Positions 52,207 to 59,862 of a stretch of 64,000 nucleotides of DNA are shown piece by piece. Source of the DNA: an uncultured Eubacteriales bacterium (GTDB lineage: Bacteria; Bacillota; Clostridia; Oscillospirales; UBA644); contig CAKSFN010000011.1 in NCBI GenBank assembly GCA_934454405.1, forward strand, positions 29,994 to 93,993, read 5' to 3'. The notes under the pieces were generated by a model. The model worked only from the letters and a program-made list of their open reading frames with translations, did no database searches and had not been told where the DNA came from. How positions within the stretch are numbered: the first letter of the stretch is position 1; every line of letters starts with the position of its first letter. The translations under genes and the position numbers were made by a program.

Positions 52207-53451
52207 TTATTTAATTATTTTGCTCAGGTTTCCGACGAGAAGCCCCGTCGAGGGCATCAGGATATGGTTTGCAAAGAGTATGTCGTCCGCGCCGACCTTT
52301 TCGGCGAACGAGACCAGATTGCCGCTCCAATAGCGATAGTCTATTTCGTAGATCTTCGAATAATGATCCACAAGATAGGGGAGAAGCGCGTTGCCGAAGG
52401 ATTCTTTGACGACTATCAGAACGGAGCCGTCCGTCACGTCGGGGTTTGTAAACTCCGTTATCGGGTTGTCGCTTCCCGCAAAGGTGTTGTATTTTGCTCC
52501 GCTCGACCAGCCCGAAACATCCTTGATAATGGGCCATTCGTATGTTGAGCCGTCTGTTTTCGTGAACTTCATCACGGCGTTTTTCGAAACGGGAAGGAAC
52601 GCTTCGACCGTGTCTGCCGGCAGCAGGTTTTCATCCCTGCCGTTGTTTTGATACATCGTTCCGAGAAATCCGTCAAACTCTTTTTTCTCCCGTTTTTCAA
52701 GCGGGTACGGCTCTATCCCTTTTGTTCGGCAAAACGCCTCGTAAGCGTAATACGCGCCCCTGCCGTTCCAGTGGTGGTCGGTTCGGAAGTACAGGTATTC
52801 GTCGCGGTGTGTCATCAGGTTGTCGCAGCAGTAAACGGGAGCGACCTCTTTTGACAGCTTTGCAAATATTTTCGATATGATCTCTTCCTGATCCGCATAG
52901 TTTGCTATCTGCCGCCTTATGTCGTCAGGGAGCGTTATCCCGTAAGCGGTCGGAATAACGAGGTCGTAAACCTTTGTTTTTCCTTTGAGGCTGTCTGCGA
53001 CTTCGGAAACCAGCGCGGCGTATTTGGACGTCAGTCCGTCGTTTTCCTTTCCGCAAACGCCGAAGGCGGCGTTGTCAACTCTTATCGCGCCCGAAGAATA
53101 TGTGCTGAACGTGCCGTTTTTGCTTTTTAACTCGGGGTATTCGCTCGTCGTCCCTGCGGTCGTCGGCTCTTCCGTCGTTGCCTCTTCCGTGGTCTGTTCG
53201 ACGCTCGGCGTTGTTGTCTGCGGCTGTTCGACGGGTTTGTCCGCGCTTGGAAAAACATATCTGAAAACGATGAAAACAGCCGCCGCCGTCAGAAGAGTAA
53301 CAAATACTGTTCCGATGATCAGCTTTATTCTCTCGGCTCTTTTTTTCTTTCGCGCTTTTTCCTCGCGCGCCTGCCTCCGCTGCCGTTCCCTGACCTGCTG
53401 TCGGCGTTCCTTTTCTTCCGGAGTCAGAAGATCTTTTTCTCTTTCATTCAT
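52207..53451 (-). CDS. DHHW-family membrane-anchored protein
   Basis: A 414-residue protein with a very basic, helical cytoplasmic N-terminus (residues 1-42, rich in Arg/Lys/Glu), one membrane helix (about 43-66) and a Thr/Glu/Pro-rich stalk (about 72-105) leading to an extracellular domain. The motif YLYFRTDHHWNGRGAYYAYE (about residue 225) is the hallmark of DHHW proteins, which are SGNH-like and relate to AlgJ/AlgX-type O-acetyltransferase partners; LIVVKESFGNALLPYLVDHY gives a second conserved block. It probably takes part in acetylation or modification of a surface polysaccharide. The usual membrane acyltransferase (MBOAT) partner is not nearby. It lies 10 bp behind the DUF4358-like lipoprotein gene. 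Confidence 0.88.
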   Translation of the reverse strand: MNEREKDLLTPEEKERRQQVRERQRRQAREEKARKKKRAERIKLIIGTVFVTLLTAAAVFIVFRYVFPSADKPVEQPQTTTPSVEQTTEEATTEEPTTAGTTSEYPELKSKNGTFSTYSSGAIRVDNAAFGVCGKENDGLTSKYAALVSEVADSLKGKTKVYDLVIPTAYGITLPDDIRRQIANYADQEEIISKIFAKLSKEVAPVYCCDNLMTHRDEYLYFRTDHHWNGRGAYYAYEAFCRTKGIEPYPLEKREKKEFDGFLGTMYQNNGRDENLLPADTVEAFLPVSKNAVMKFTKTDGSTYEWPIIKDVSGWSSGAKYNTFAGSDNPITEFTNPDVTDGSVLIVVKESFGNALLPYLVDHYSKIYEIDYRYWSGNLVSFAEKVGADDILFANHILMPSTGLLVGNLSKIIK

Positions 53452-53461
53452 TTCGCGTCGC

Positions 53462-53938
53462 CTATTTCAAAATCGCCTTTACGGTTTCGACGTCGTCCGT
53501 GACGCAGACAAACACGTAAAGCCCTTTTGTGTAAACAACGGCGTTTTCAACGCGCGGCACTTCCTGCGGGTTGTAATCCTTCAGTTGCGCCGTAAGTTCG
53601 GAAAGGTGCGTCTTTGCCGCGGCTTCAAGCGCCTGTACGTCCTCCTCCTTCGCCGCTTTCAGCATTATCAGTTCGTCGGGGTGGCTTCCGCTTTTGCAGG
53701 CATACATTTTTACTTCGGCGTTTTGCGGCAGCTCCGCAAAAGTGAACTCCGCGGAAGTGCCCGTGTCTGCAAGCGTTTCGGCGTATTTCACTTCCGCAAG
53801 AAGGCGCGCAAACGTGTTTTCGGCGTCAAAGGCAGCCGTCGAAGGCTCTGTTTTGTCTCCTCCGCACGCCGCAAGCGTCAGCATAACCGCCGCAAGCACG
53901 GCGACGGAGCAAAAAACATTCAAAAAACTTCTTTTCAT
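53462..53938 (-). CDS. DUF4358-like lipoprotein
   Basis: A 158-residue lipoprotein; the lipobox is LTLAAC at about residues 20-25. The start is ATG 53938 (AGAGGGATGG upstream), chosen over the in-frame ATG at 53998 because the latter would precede the predicted promoter's -10 box. The mature part has the pattern seen in DUF4358: MYACKSGSHPDELIMLKA in the middle and AVVYTKGLYVFVCVTDDVE at the end. Such proteins are often encoded next to DHHW and MBOAT genes, so a role in surface polymer acetylation is plausible. Confidence 0.8.
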   Translation of the reverse strand: MKRSFLNVFCSVAVLAAVMLTLAACGGDKTEPSTAAFDAENTFARLLAEVKYAETLADTGTSAEFTFAELPQNAEVKMYACKSGSHPDELIMLKAAKEEDVQALEAAAKTHLSELTAQLKDYNPQEVPRVENAVVYTKGLYVFVCVTDDVETVKAILK

Positions 53939-53986
53939 TTTTCCATCCCTCTTTTTGATATTGCATATTTGTATCCTTATAAAGAT

Positions 53987-54015
53987 ATAATACCGCAAAA
54001 GTCCCGCGCTGTCAA
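53987..54015 (-). promoter_or_regulatory. SigA promoter for the DUF4358-DHHW operon
   Basis: Minus strand TTGACA (54015-54010), 17 bp, TATTAT (53992-53987). The 53939-54249 gap holds this and the divergent promoter at 54180 only. Confidence 0.75.
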
Positions 54016-54179
54016 TAGAAAATAAGTAAAAAATGACATTTTGCGCGGTTTGATATACGGCAGTCGCGGTTCACGAGGGGATTTTTTATGCGTGACGTCT
54101 GAAAAGTAAACCGTGACACGCAAAATAATGAACTTTACAATATAATTATTGGAATTTTTTGCAGAATTCGAAAATAATA

Positions 54180-54208
54180 TTGAAAAAATTGCGGATGTGT
54201 GATATGAT
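54180..54208 (+). promoter_or_regulatory. SigA-type promoter for the ECF sigma operon
   Basis: TTGAAA (54180-54185), 17 bp, TATGAT (54203-54208), 41 bp upstream of ATG 54250. Confidence 0.7.
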
Positions 54209-54249
54209 ACAGGGTAAAAAGAGAAAGAGAACCCGGGGGAGAAATAAAA

Positions 54250-54804
54250 ATGCTTGCAATGTTTTTGGAAACGCTTGCGACGGAAGAGGAAAGAGCGAGT
54301 TTTACAAAAATATACGAACTCTATTGCTCAACGATGTATCATTACGCGCTGGGTATTCTGAAAAGCAAAGAGGATGCGGAAGACGCTCTTCACGACGCTT
54401 TTTGCCGTATGATCAAAGTACTTCCCGCGCCGGAGGACGCCGAAAGCGACGAGGTGAGAAGTTATCTTTACATGACCGTCCGCAGCGTCTGCTTTGACGC
54501 TTTGCGCCGCCGCAGAACGGTAAAGCAAAAGGTCGTTGAAAATTTTGACGATATTGAATCCGTTTCTTCCTGCGATGAAGGTGTGGATGAAAAGGTACTC
54601 AACAGAGTGATGTATGAAAGAATCGTGGAAAAACTCAGAGAAATGCCTGTCGAAGTTACCGACCCGTTTGTTTTGCACTATATGAACGGGCAGTCTTTTG
54701 CTCAGATTGCCGAGCTTCTCGGCATTTCAGAGGCGGTGGCGAGAAAGCGTTCTTCGAGGGTGAAACGCTTTTTGGCGGAGGAACTCGCAAAGAACAAAAA
54801 ATAA
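54250..54804 (+). CDS. ECF-type RNA polymerase sigma factor
   Basis: A 184-residue group 4 sigma factor. Region 2 covers about residues 20-85: FTKIYELYCSTMYHYALGIL, KSKEDAEDALHDAFCRMIKV and VRSYLYMTVRSVCFDALRRR. Region 4 (about 120-175) has a DPFVLHYMNGQSFAQIAELL helix followed by GISEAVARKRSSRVKRFLAE for -35 binding. An acidic linker joins them. The gene 41 bp downstream codes a probable membrane anti-sigma protein, so release of this factor by an envelope signal is the likely mode of control. Its own SigA-like promoter suggests basal expression. Confidence 0.92.
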   Translation: MLAMFLETLATEEERASFTKIYELYCSTMYHYALGILKSKEDAEDALHDAFCRMIKVLPAPEDAESDEVRSYLYMTVRSVCFDALRRRRTVKQKVVENFDDIESVSSCDEGVDEKVLNRVMYERIVEKLREMPVEVTDPFVLHYMNGQSFAQIAELLGISEAVARKRSSRVKRFLAEELAKNKK

Positions 54805-54845
54805 ATCCGTTTTGAGAGAAAATTTTCGAAAAGGAACATCGAGCA

Positions 54846-55976
54846 ATGGGAAAAAGGACTTTTTACAGAGATATCGCCCGCGCGATCGTGGGTAATTCGT
54901 TCGACGTGATTCGCCCGTCGGACAGCGTTCCCGATTTTTCGGAACGGCATAAAGAGCGAATGAAAAAACTGTTTGAGAAAAAGCGTGTTTTCACGGTCTT
55001 TTACATAATTCCGAAACGTGTTTTGATAGCGATTCTCATAGCGTTGACCGTGCTTGCGGTGCCGCTTTCCGTCAAGGCTATCCGCGAACCGCTTTTCCGC
55101 TTCTTCTCGCAGACGTTCGGCGGCAAAAGAACGGAGATATTCACTTCGGAAGAAGACAGACAACGCGCGCTTGACTCAAAAATCGAGGAATATTTCGGCG
55201 TATATTATATTCCCGACGGGTTTGAGCTTGTTGACGAAAAAAAGACCGAAACGCAGTATCTGCTCGAATATTCGAACGGAAAAGAAACATTTTCAATGGA
55301 ACAGAAACGTGTATCCTCAGAAAAACCTTATATCCCCGAGGGCGCGGAAGATGTTGACTTTGAATATGCGGAAACGCCGTGGGAGATAACTTATTATCGG
55401 TACGACGGCAATAACGTTTTTGTTTGGATATACGGTTACAACGAGTTTCGTCTGCGCGCTGACGAGTCTTTCTCTCTTGATGAATTGAAAAAAATTGCGG
55501 ATAATGTTCTTGACGAACTCGGATATGAGGAAAAGAAGATCGTTGAGGCGGGTTTAACAGGCGAACTTGATGAAAAGGAACGAACAACGGGTATTTGGGA
55601 CGTTGAACTTCCTCCCGAAACATTGCCGGAAGAATTCGGATTCAGATTGCCTGACGGTATAAGGGTTTCCGGCTGGTATAATTCGACATTGTTTTGGGAA
55701 GAATATTTTGACATTGATGTCAGGTGTGAAAATGAGAATAAAGAAAGAGCATTAGATATTGATATACGTGACCTTGAACTTCATGGAAATCCCGTATTCA
55801 GCGACATAGAAGAAAAAGTTAAAATCAATGATAAGATAACCGTAAGTTATTTCAAGAATATTTCATGCTGGCATTGGGTTGATGATAAGTATGTATATCA
55901 AGTTCATCTTTTTGATAAAACCATACCCCACGAAGAAATATTCAAAATGATAAGAGAATATTATGGGATAAAGTGA
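54846..55976 (+). CDS. Membrane anti-sigma-like protein (DUF4367-type C-terminus)
   Basis: A 376-residue protein. Residues 1-55 are cytoplasmic and charged, one membrane helix follows (about 57-78, VLIAILIALTVLAVPLSVKA), and the remainder is extracellular. The segment YYIPDGFELVDEKKTETQYL (about 117-136) followed by LLEYSNGKETFSMEQ is the DUF4367 pattern found in proteins paired with ECF sigma factors. The likely role is to hold the upstream sigma factor at the membrane until a signal is received. The last 120 codons (from about 55620) are clearly more AT-rich than the rest of the gene and its neighbours, which suggests a recombined tail. Confidence 0.75.
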   Translation: MGKRTFYRDIARAIVGNSFDVIRPSDSVPDFSERHKERMKKLFEKKRVFTVFYIIPKRVLIAILIALTVLAVPLSVKAIREPLFRFFSQTFGGKRTEIFTSEEDRQRALDSKIEEYFGVYYIPDGFELVDEKKTETQYLLEYSNGKETFSMEQKRVSSEKPYIPEGAEDVDFEYAETPWEITYYRYDGNNVFVWIYGYNEFRLRADESFSLDELKKIADNVLDELGYEEKKIVEAGLTGELDEKERTTGIWDVELPPETLPEEFGFRLPDGIRVSGWYNSTLFWEEYFDIDVRCENENKERALDIDIRDLELHGNPVFSDIEEKVKINDKITVSYFKNISCWHWVDDKYVYQVHLFDKTIPHEEIFKMIREYYGIK

Positions 55977-55996
55977 GATTCTTCTCTTCTTTTCAA

Positions 55997-56036
55997 GAAA
56001 TAGCAGTGGCTGTATTTTTACAGCCACTGCTATTTC
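55997..56036. terminator. Bidirectional terminator
   Basis: A perfect 18-bp stem: 55997-56014 (GAAATAGCAGTGGCTGTA) pairs with 56019-56036 around a TTTT loop. It separates the sigma operon from the convergent phage-derived genes. Confidence 0.88.
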
Positions 56037-56037
56037 T

Positions 56038-56424
56038 TTATCCTCCGATAGGTTCCAATCTGCCCGTCACTCCCGCAACGATGGCGCGGAAACCGTCAAG
56101 AAACCGGTCGCATTCATAGCGCGACATCATCAGAACGTCCCTTGCGCCGAGGCAGCTGTGCGTTTTTTTCCAAAAGACCATTTTCAAAAGACGGCGATAG
56201 GCTATGTTGTTATCCTGCCCGTCCGTCCATTGAAGCGCCCTGTCAACCGCCGCGCATTCAAGCTTTATGCGTTCGCGACGGCTTTTTCTGCAAAGTCCCA
56301 AAAAAGCGTCGGGCTCGTTTCCTTCTGCTTCGGGATGTTCGAGCTCCTCCTTATTTTTCGGGTAATCTTCAATCATTCTCGTTATAACATATCTGTCAAT
56401 GTTCCTGTGTTTAGGGATGCGCAA
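56038..56424 (-). CDS. RinA/ArpU-like phage regulatory protein
   Basis: A 128-residue protein. The start is TTG 56424, supported by AGGAGGT eight bases upstream; the only ATG in frame lies inside the terminase gene. The C-terminal part, AYRRLLKMVFWKKTHSCLGA followed by RDVLMMSRYECDRFLDGF, resembles the sigma-like helix-turn-helix of phage late-gene regulators (RinA/ArpU group). It follows the terminase gene by 5 bp, so the two are co-transcribed, and it ends at a strong terminator. The order terminase then regulator is inverted compared with typical phages. The assignment is moderate. Confidence 0.6.
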   Translation of the reverse strand: MRIPKHRNIDRYVITRMIEDYPKNKEELEHPEAEGNEPDAFLGLCRKSRRERIKLECAAVDRALQWTDGQDNNIAYRRLLKMVFWKKTHSCLGARDVLMMSRYECDRFLDGFRAIVAGVTGRLEPIGG

Positions 56425-56429
56425 TTTTT

Positions 56430-57932
56430 TTACCTCCTGAAAGTCTGCGGCGCGCCACTCCCCCACAAGCGCTCCATCTCTCTTTTTTCGACGTCATTTC
56501 CGTTTTCGTAATCTTCAAGCATATCCTGCGTCCAATGCGACATTTTTGACAGGTCAAACGATATCTCCGTAACCGTCTGCGCTCGGACGTAGTACGCAAT
56601 GGCAAGCGCGATAACACAGTCGTCGTGCGCGCCCTGCCGCGCTTCCGGACGCCCTTTTCTGTTTCGGACGAAAGTCAGCATTTCTTCAAGCGTCGTTTTG
56701 TCCGAAATAAGACCGAGCCCGTCGCGGACGATTTCTATAAGCCCCGCGATTATGACGGGACGCGTGACGGCTGTCGTTTTGAAGCCGTAGCTGCGCGTCG
56801 GCCGGTGCGTGAATTCGTCCTCCGCGATGCGAATGAACTGATTTGCGTAGCCGAGCCGCTCGAGCTCCTTTGTCGGATATGTGGAAAAGTTTGTTTCAAT
56901 CGCGATGATCGCGTTGTTGTACGCTTTTCCGAGACACCAGACCTGCCGCGCGAAAACGTCCTCGTCAAATCCGCGACGCAGAACGGCGACCTGTCTGCCT
57001 TCCGAGGCGGAAACGACCTGCGCAACGAAACTGTCCGACCCGTCGCCCGCGGTGTCCGCGCCGATAACGTAACGTTCGCCCGTCCTCGGCTTTTCGTAAA
57101 CGGCGATGAACCCTTTTTCATCCTCTACGAATCGCGGGTCTGATATTTCCGCCCCGTTATATATAAATGTAAAATAACCTCTTTTCTCCGGCGGAGCGAG
57201 CAGCGCCAGACGCGCGTTGACTCTTTCCGCATTAAAAACGCTTTCTCCGAAAACGCCCCATTGTCCTAAGCAGTAAACCGCATAATAGTAGGGGTCGCTG
57301 TCCTTATAGCTTTCAAGCAGCGTTTTGTAGTCGTTGTCCAAAAACTCGTTGTCGAGATATGTTCCGTGAACGACGGCGATATTCGGATCGAACGGATCCA
57401 CAAACCTCTTTTTCAGCCAATGGTTGATGTCTGTGGGGTTAAAGGTGACAACAATCTGCTTTTTCGGACCTTTTCCGCGTAAACGTATGTCCAGCTGATT
57501 GAAATCCGCCTGCGATATCTCGGAGGCCTCCTCGACCCAGATATCCGTCAGAATACCGTTTTCAAACGTGATGCTTTTCAGCTTTTCCGAGTCGTCGAGT
57601 CCTTTGAATATCACGGAGTTCCCGTTCGCGGCGCGGATGCGCATATCGCTCTCGTTTACCCTGAAAAGCTCGTATAAACCCCAAGACGAAATCGTTTGCT
57701 TGAACGCCGCGAAAGTCGAATCGCGGTTTGTGTTTGAGACCGCGCGGACGACAAGCAGGTTTCGCCCCTTTTCGGAGAGAAGCCGGAGAAGAAAGCGCTG
57801 AACGGTAAAAACCGATTTTCCGCTTCCCGCTCCGCCGTATAAAACCAGATACCTCGCGTCGCAGTCAAGCAACGGCAGGTATTTTTTGTTAAAGAGCCCA
57901 CGGCTCAGTGATAATTTGATTTTTTTGTTCAT
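56430..57932 (-). CDS. Phage terminase large subunit (PBSX-type)
   Basis: A 500-residue, apparently complete packaging motor. The ATPase domain has Walker A LYGGAGSGKSVFTVQRFL (about residues 31-48), Walker B DIWVEEASEISQ (about 131) and the motif III-like VVTFNPTDINHWLKKRF (about 163). The C-terminal nuclease has acidic residues in YVIGADTAGDGSDSFVAQ (about 286), AIIAIETNFSTYPTKEL and GAHDDCVIALAIAYY (about 440). No small terminase, portal or capsid genes are next to it. It has its own consensus promoter and begins 31 bp downstream of the -10 box. It could be a prophage remnant, or a gene kept for DNA packaging of a satellite or transfer agent. Confidence 0.9.
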   Translation of the reverse strand: MNKKIKLSLSRGLFNKKYLPLLDCDARYLVLYGGAGSGKSVFTVQRFLLRLLSEKGRNLLVVRAVSNTNRDSTFAAFKQTISSWGLYELFRVNESDMRIRAANGNSVIFKGLDDSEKLKSITFENGILTDIWVEEASEISQADFNQLDIRLRGKGPKKQIVVTFNPTDINHWLKKRFVDPFDPNIAVVHGTYLDNEFLDNDYKTLLESYKDSDPYYYAVYCLGQWGVFGESVFNAERVNARLALLAPPEKRGYFTFIYNGAEISDPRFVEDEKGFIAVYEKPRTGERYVIGADTAGDGSDSFVAQVVSASEGRQVAVLRRGFDEDVFARQVWCLGKAYNNAIIAIETNFSTYPTKELERLGYANQFIRIAEDEFTHRPTRSYGFKTTAVTRPVIIAGLIEIVRDGLGLISDKTTLEEMLTFVRNRKGRPEARQGAHDDCVIALAIAYYVRAQTVTEISFDLSKMSHWTQDMLEDYENGNDVEKREMERLWGSGAPQTFRR

Positions 57933-57962
57933 TACTCACTCCTTGTGATTTTATTTGTGAAT

Positions 57963-57991
57963 ATTATATCACTATATGTAAGATTTGTCAA
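57963..57991 (-). promoter_or_regulatory. Consensus SigA promoter for the terminase gene
   Basis: Minus strand TTGACA (57991-57986), 17 bp, TATAAT (57968-57963). GTGA and TCAC half-sites flank the -10 region at 57957-57972 and might be part of an operator. Confidence 0.82.
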
Positions 57992-58156
57992 TACCCGATT
58001 CGAAAAAAATATAAGATATGTTTTTTTGTATTATTCGCGTGCGCGGAACATATAGATTAACGGGGAGAGAGGACGGAACTTTTTTGAAAAAGTCCGGGAT
58101 CTTCCGCAACTGCCTCGCAAAAAATAAATTTATATACCACAAGGAGAAAAACCCGT

Positions 58157-59644
58157 ATGAAAAAATTCACCTGCAACGAACTGATACAAGCTCTTTCGGG
58201 AGAAGCCTCCGCCGAGGGAGAAATTCTGCTGCCCGATTACTGTCCGCCCGTGATGAAGGTCATCGGTGTGTCCGCAACGCCGTTTCTGCGTTCGCAGACC
58301 GTGAGAGGGGACAGACTTTATGCGGACGGAAGCGTTGAATTTCGAATAGTTTATATTTCCGACGCAGCGCCCGGTCTGCAAACAGTGAGCCACAGGCTTC
58401 CTTTTTCGTATTCCGCGCAGGTCGGCGCGTCGGACGAATCCGTTTTCGCAACCGTTTCGGTAAGCGTCGAGTATCGTTCGGCGCGCGCCCTCAGCCCTCA
58501 AAAGCTTTATGCGAAGGCGGCTGTCGCGCTTTCCGCAAGCATATACGCGCCCGTTGAAGCCGAACTGCCGGACGACGATGCGAAAAACCGCGCCGAGCTG
58601 CTGAAAACATCGGTTTTTGTTACCGACGTTGTTGCCTCTTCGACGCGAACGCTGCGCCTGACGGAGGATATTGACGCGGGGGATGCGAAAATCGAAAAAA
58701 TGCTTCGCTTCGACGTCGAGTTTCCGGAGACAGAGCAAAAGCCCGTAAATAAAAAGCTTATCGTAAAAGCGGATATGCTGCTTTGCCTGACCTATGCGGA
58801 CGAGGACGGAAAGGTCGGAACTTTTGAAACGAAAATTCCCGTTTCGCAGCTGCTCGACATTCCCGGATTTGATGAAAAAACAGAGTGTTCAACGCGTTTC
58901 GACCTTTCCGACATAACTGTTTCGACGCGCCGAACGGAAAAGGAAAACATACTTTCGCTTGACGCGGAGGTGACGATAACCGCCGAATGTTTCCGCAGCG
59001 AAAAAATAGAGCTGATAAAGGACGCGTTTTCGCTGACCGAAAACGCGGAGTGTGTCACTAAGCCCGTCAGCCTTCAATCCGTTCGCAAGGTGAACGACGC
59101 CGTTGAGTTCCGAAACGACGTGGAGCTGACCGATTTCGGCGAGCTCGTGGACGCGGCGGTTCGCCCGAGCGTTATGAGCGTTTCCTTCGACGCGGAGCGC
59201 GGCGGCGCGGCAAGCGAAGGCGTTTTCGGGTGCGACATCATATATCGAAATACGGAAGGAGAGCTTTGCTCCGTTGAAAAGGCCGCGCCTTTTTCGATAT
59301 TTACGCCGCTTGAAACAACGCCGACTTCAATGAAAAGCAACTGTCGGCTTGTGATAACGTCCATCTCCAAAACACCGACGGCGACGGGGATTGAGCTGCG
59401 CATTTCCGCACTCCACGTCGGCTCGATAGTGGCTGTTTCCACGCAGACCGCCGTGGCGGACATAACTTTTACGCCGTGCGAAAAGAAAAAGAACCGTGAG
59501 TTTGTTTCCTATATGGCGGAGGAGGGCGACAGCCTGTGGGAGATCGCGAAAAAATTTCGCGTCCCGCCTGAAAAATTAGCCGAGCTTAACGGTATCGACG
59601 GCGACGCCGTTCCCCGAAAACAGATGATATTCATCGCGCCGTGA
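58157..59644 (+). CDS. SipL-like spore coat morphogenesis protein (DUF3794 + LysM)
   Basis: A 495-residue protein starting at ATG 58157 behind AAGGAG. It contains successive DUF3794-type modules (about residues 20-130, 160-270 and 290-410), with recurring VIGVSATPFLRSQTVRGDRL-like and LPFSYSAQV-like blocks, and a C-terminal LysM domain (YMAEEGDSLWEIAKKFRVPP and the following LAELNGIDGD). This architecture is that of SipL, which in Clostridioides difficile binds SpoIVA through the LysM domain and builds the spore coat around the forespore. No sporulation sigma promoter could be firmly identified in 57992-58156. It supports spore formation together with the GerA-family gene. Confidence 0.88.
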   Translation: MKKFTCNELIQALSGEASAEGEILLPDYCPPVMKVIGVSATPFLRSQTVRGDRLYADGSVEFRIVYISDAAPGLQTVSHRLPFSYSAQVGASDESVFATVSVSVEYRSARALSPQKLYAKAAVALSASIYAPVEAELPDDDAKNRAELLKTSVFVTDVVASSTRTLRLTEDIDAGDAKIEKMLRFDVEFPETEQKPVNKKLIVKADMLLCLTYADEDGKVGTFETKIPVSQLLDIPGFDEKTECSTRFDLSDITVSTRRTEKENILSLDAEVTITAECFRSEKIELIKDAFSLTENAECVTKPVSLQSVRKVNDAVEFRNDVELTDFGELVDAAVRPSVMSVSFDAERGGAASEGVFGCDIIYRNTEGELCSVEKAAPFSIFTPLETTPTSMKSNCRLVITSISKTPTATGIELRISALHVGSIVAVSTQTAVADITFTPCEKKKNREFVSYMAEEGDSLWEIAKKFRVPPEKLAELNGIDGDAVPRKQMIFIAP

Positions 59645-59732
59645 AAAGCTTTTATTGATATACTCTGCCTGCGTTTGACCGTTTTTTTGACGGCGCGGGG
59701 GATTCAGGGGAATTTTACTTGATTGAAGAAAG

Positions 59733-59768
59733 TAAGGGTATACTATGCGTATGCCCTTATTTTTTTTG
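59733..59768 (+). terminator. Terminator between sipL-like gene and fic
   Basis: TAAGGGTATAC pairs with GTATGCCCTTA (one G-U) around a short loop, then eight T residues. Confidence 0.8.
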
Positions 59769-59819
59769 TCCGAATCAATTAATTTAATATATTTTTTAAG
59801 GGAATTTGCGCTTAATTGC

Positions 59820-59848
59820 TTGACAATACCCTTAAAATGTGGTATGAT
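59820..59848 (+). promoter_or_regulatory. SigA-type promoter of the fic gene
   Basis: TTGACA (59820-59825), 17 bp, TATGAT (59843-59848). A palindrome (59829-59855) overlaps it. Confidence 0.82.
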
Positions 59849-59855
59849 TTAAGGG
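59829..59855. promoter_or_regulatory. Palindromic operator candidate over the fic promoter
   Basis: CCCTTAAA (59829-59836) and TTTAAGGG (59848-59855) form a perfect 8-bp inverted repeat flanking the -10 box. A third TTTAAGGG half-site lies at 59795-59802, upstream of the -35. The fic product has a C-terminal winged helix and might bind here. Confidence 0.6.
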
Positions 59856-59862
59856 AATCGAG

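Noticed and set aside
58010..58156. Sporulation sigma promoter for the SipL-like gene
   Set aside because: CATATAG resembles a SigE or SigK -10 box, but no matching -35 element at the right distance was found.
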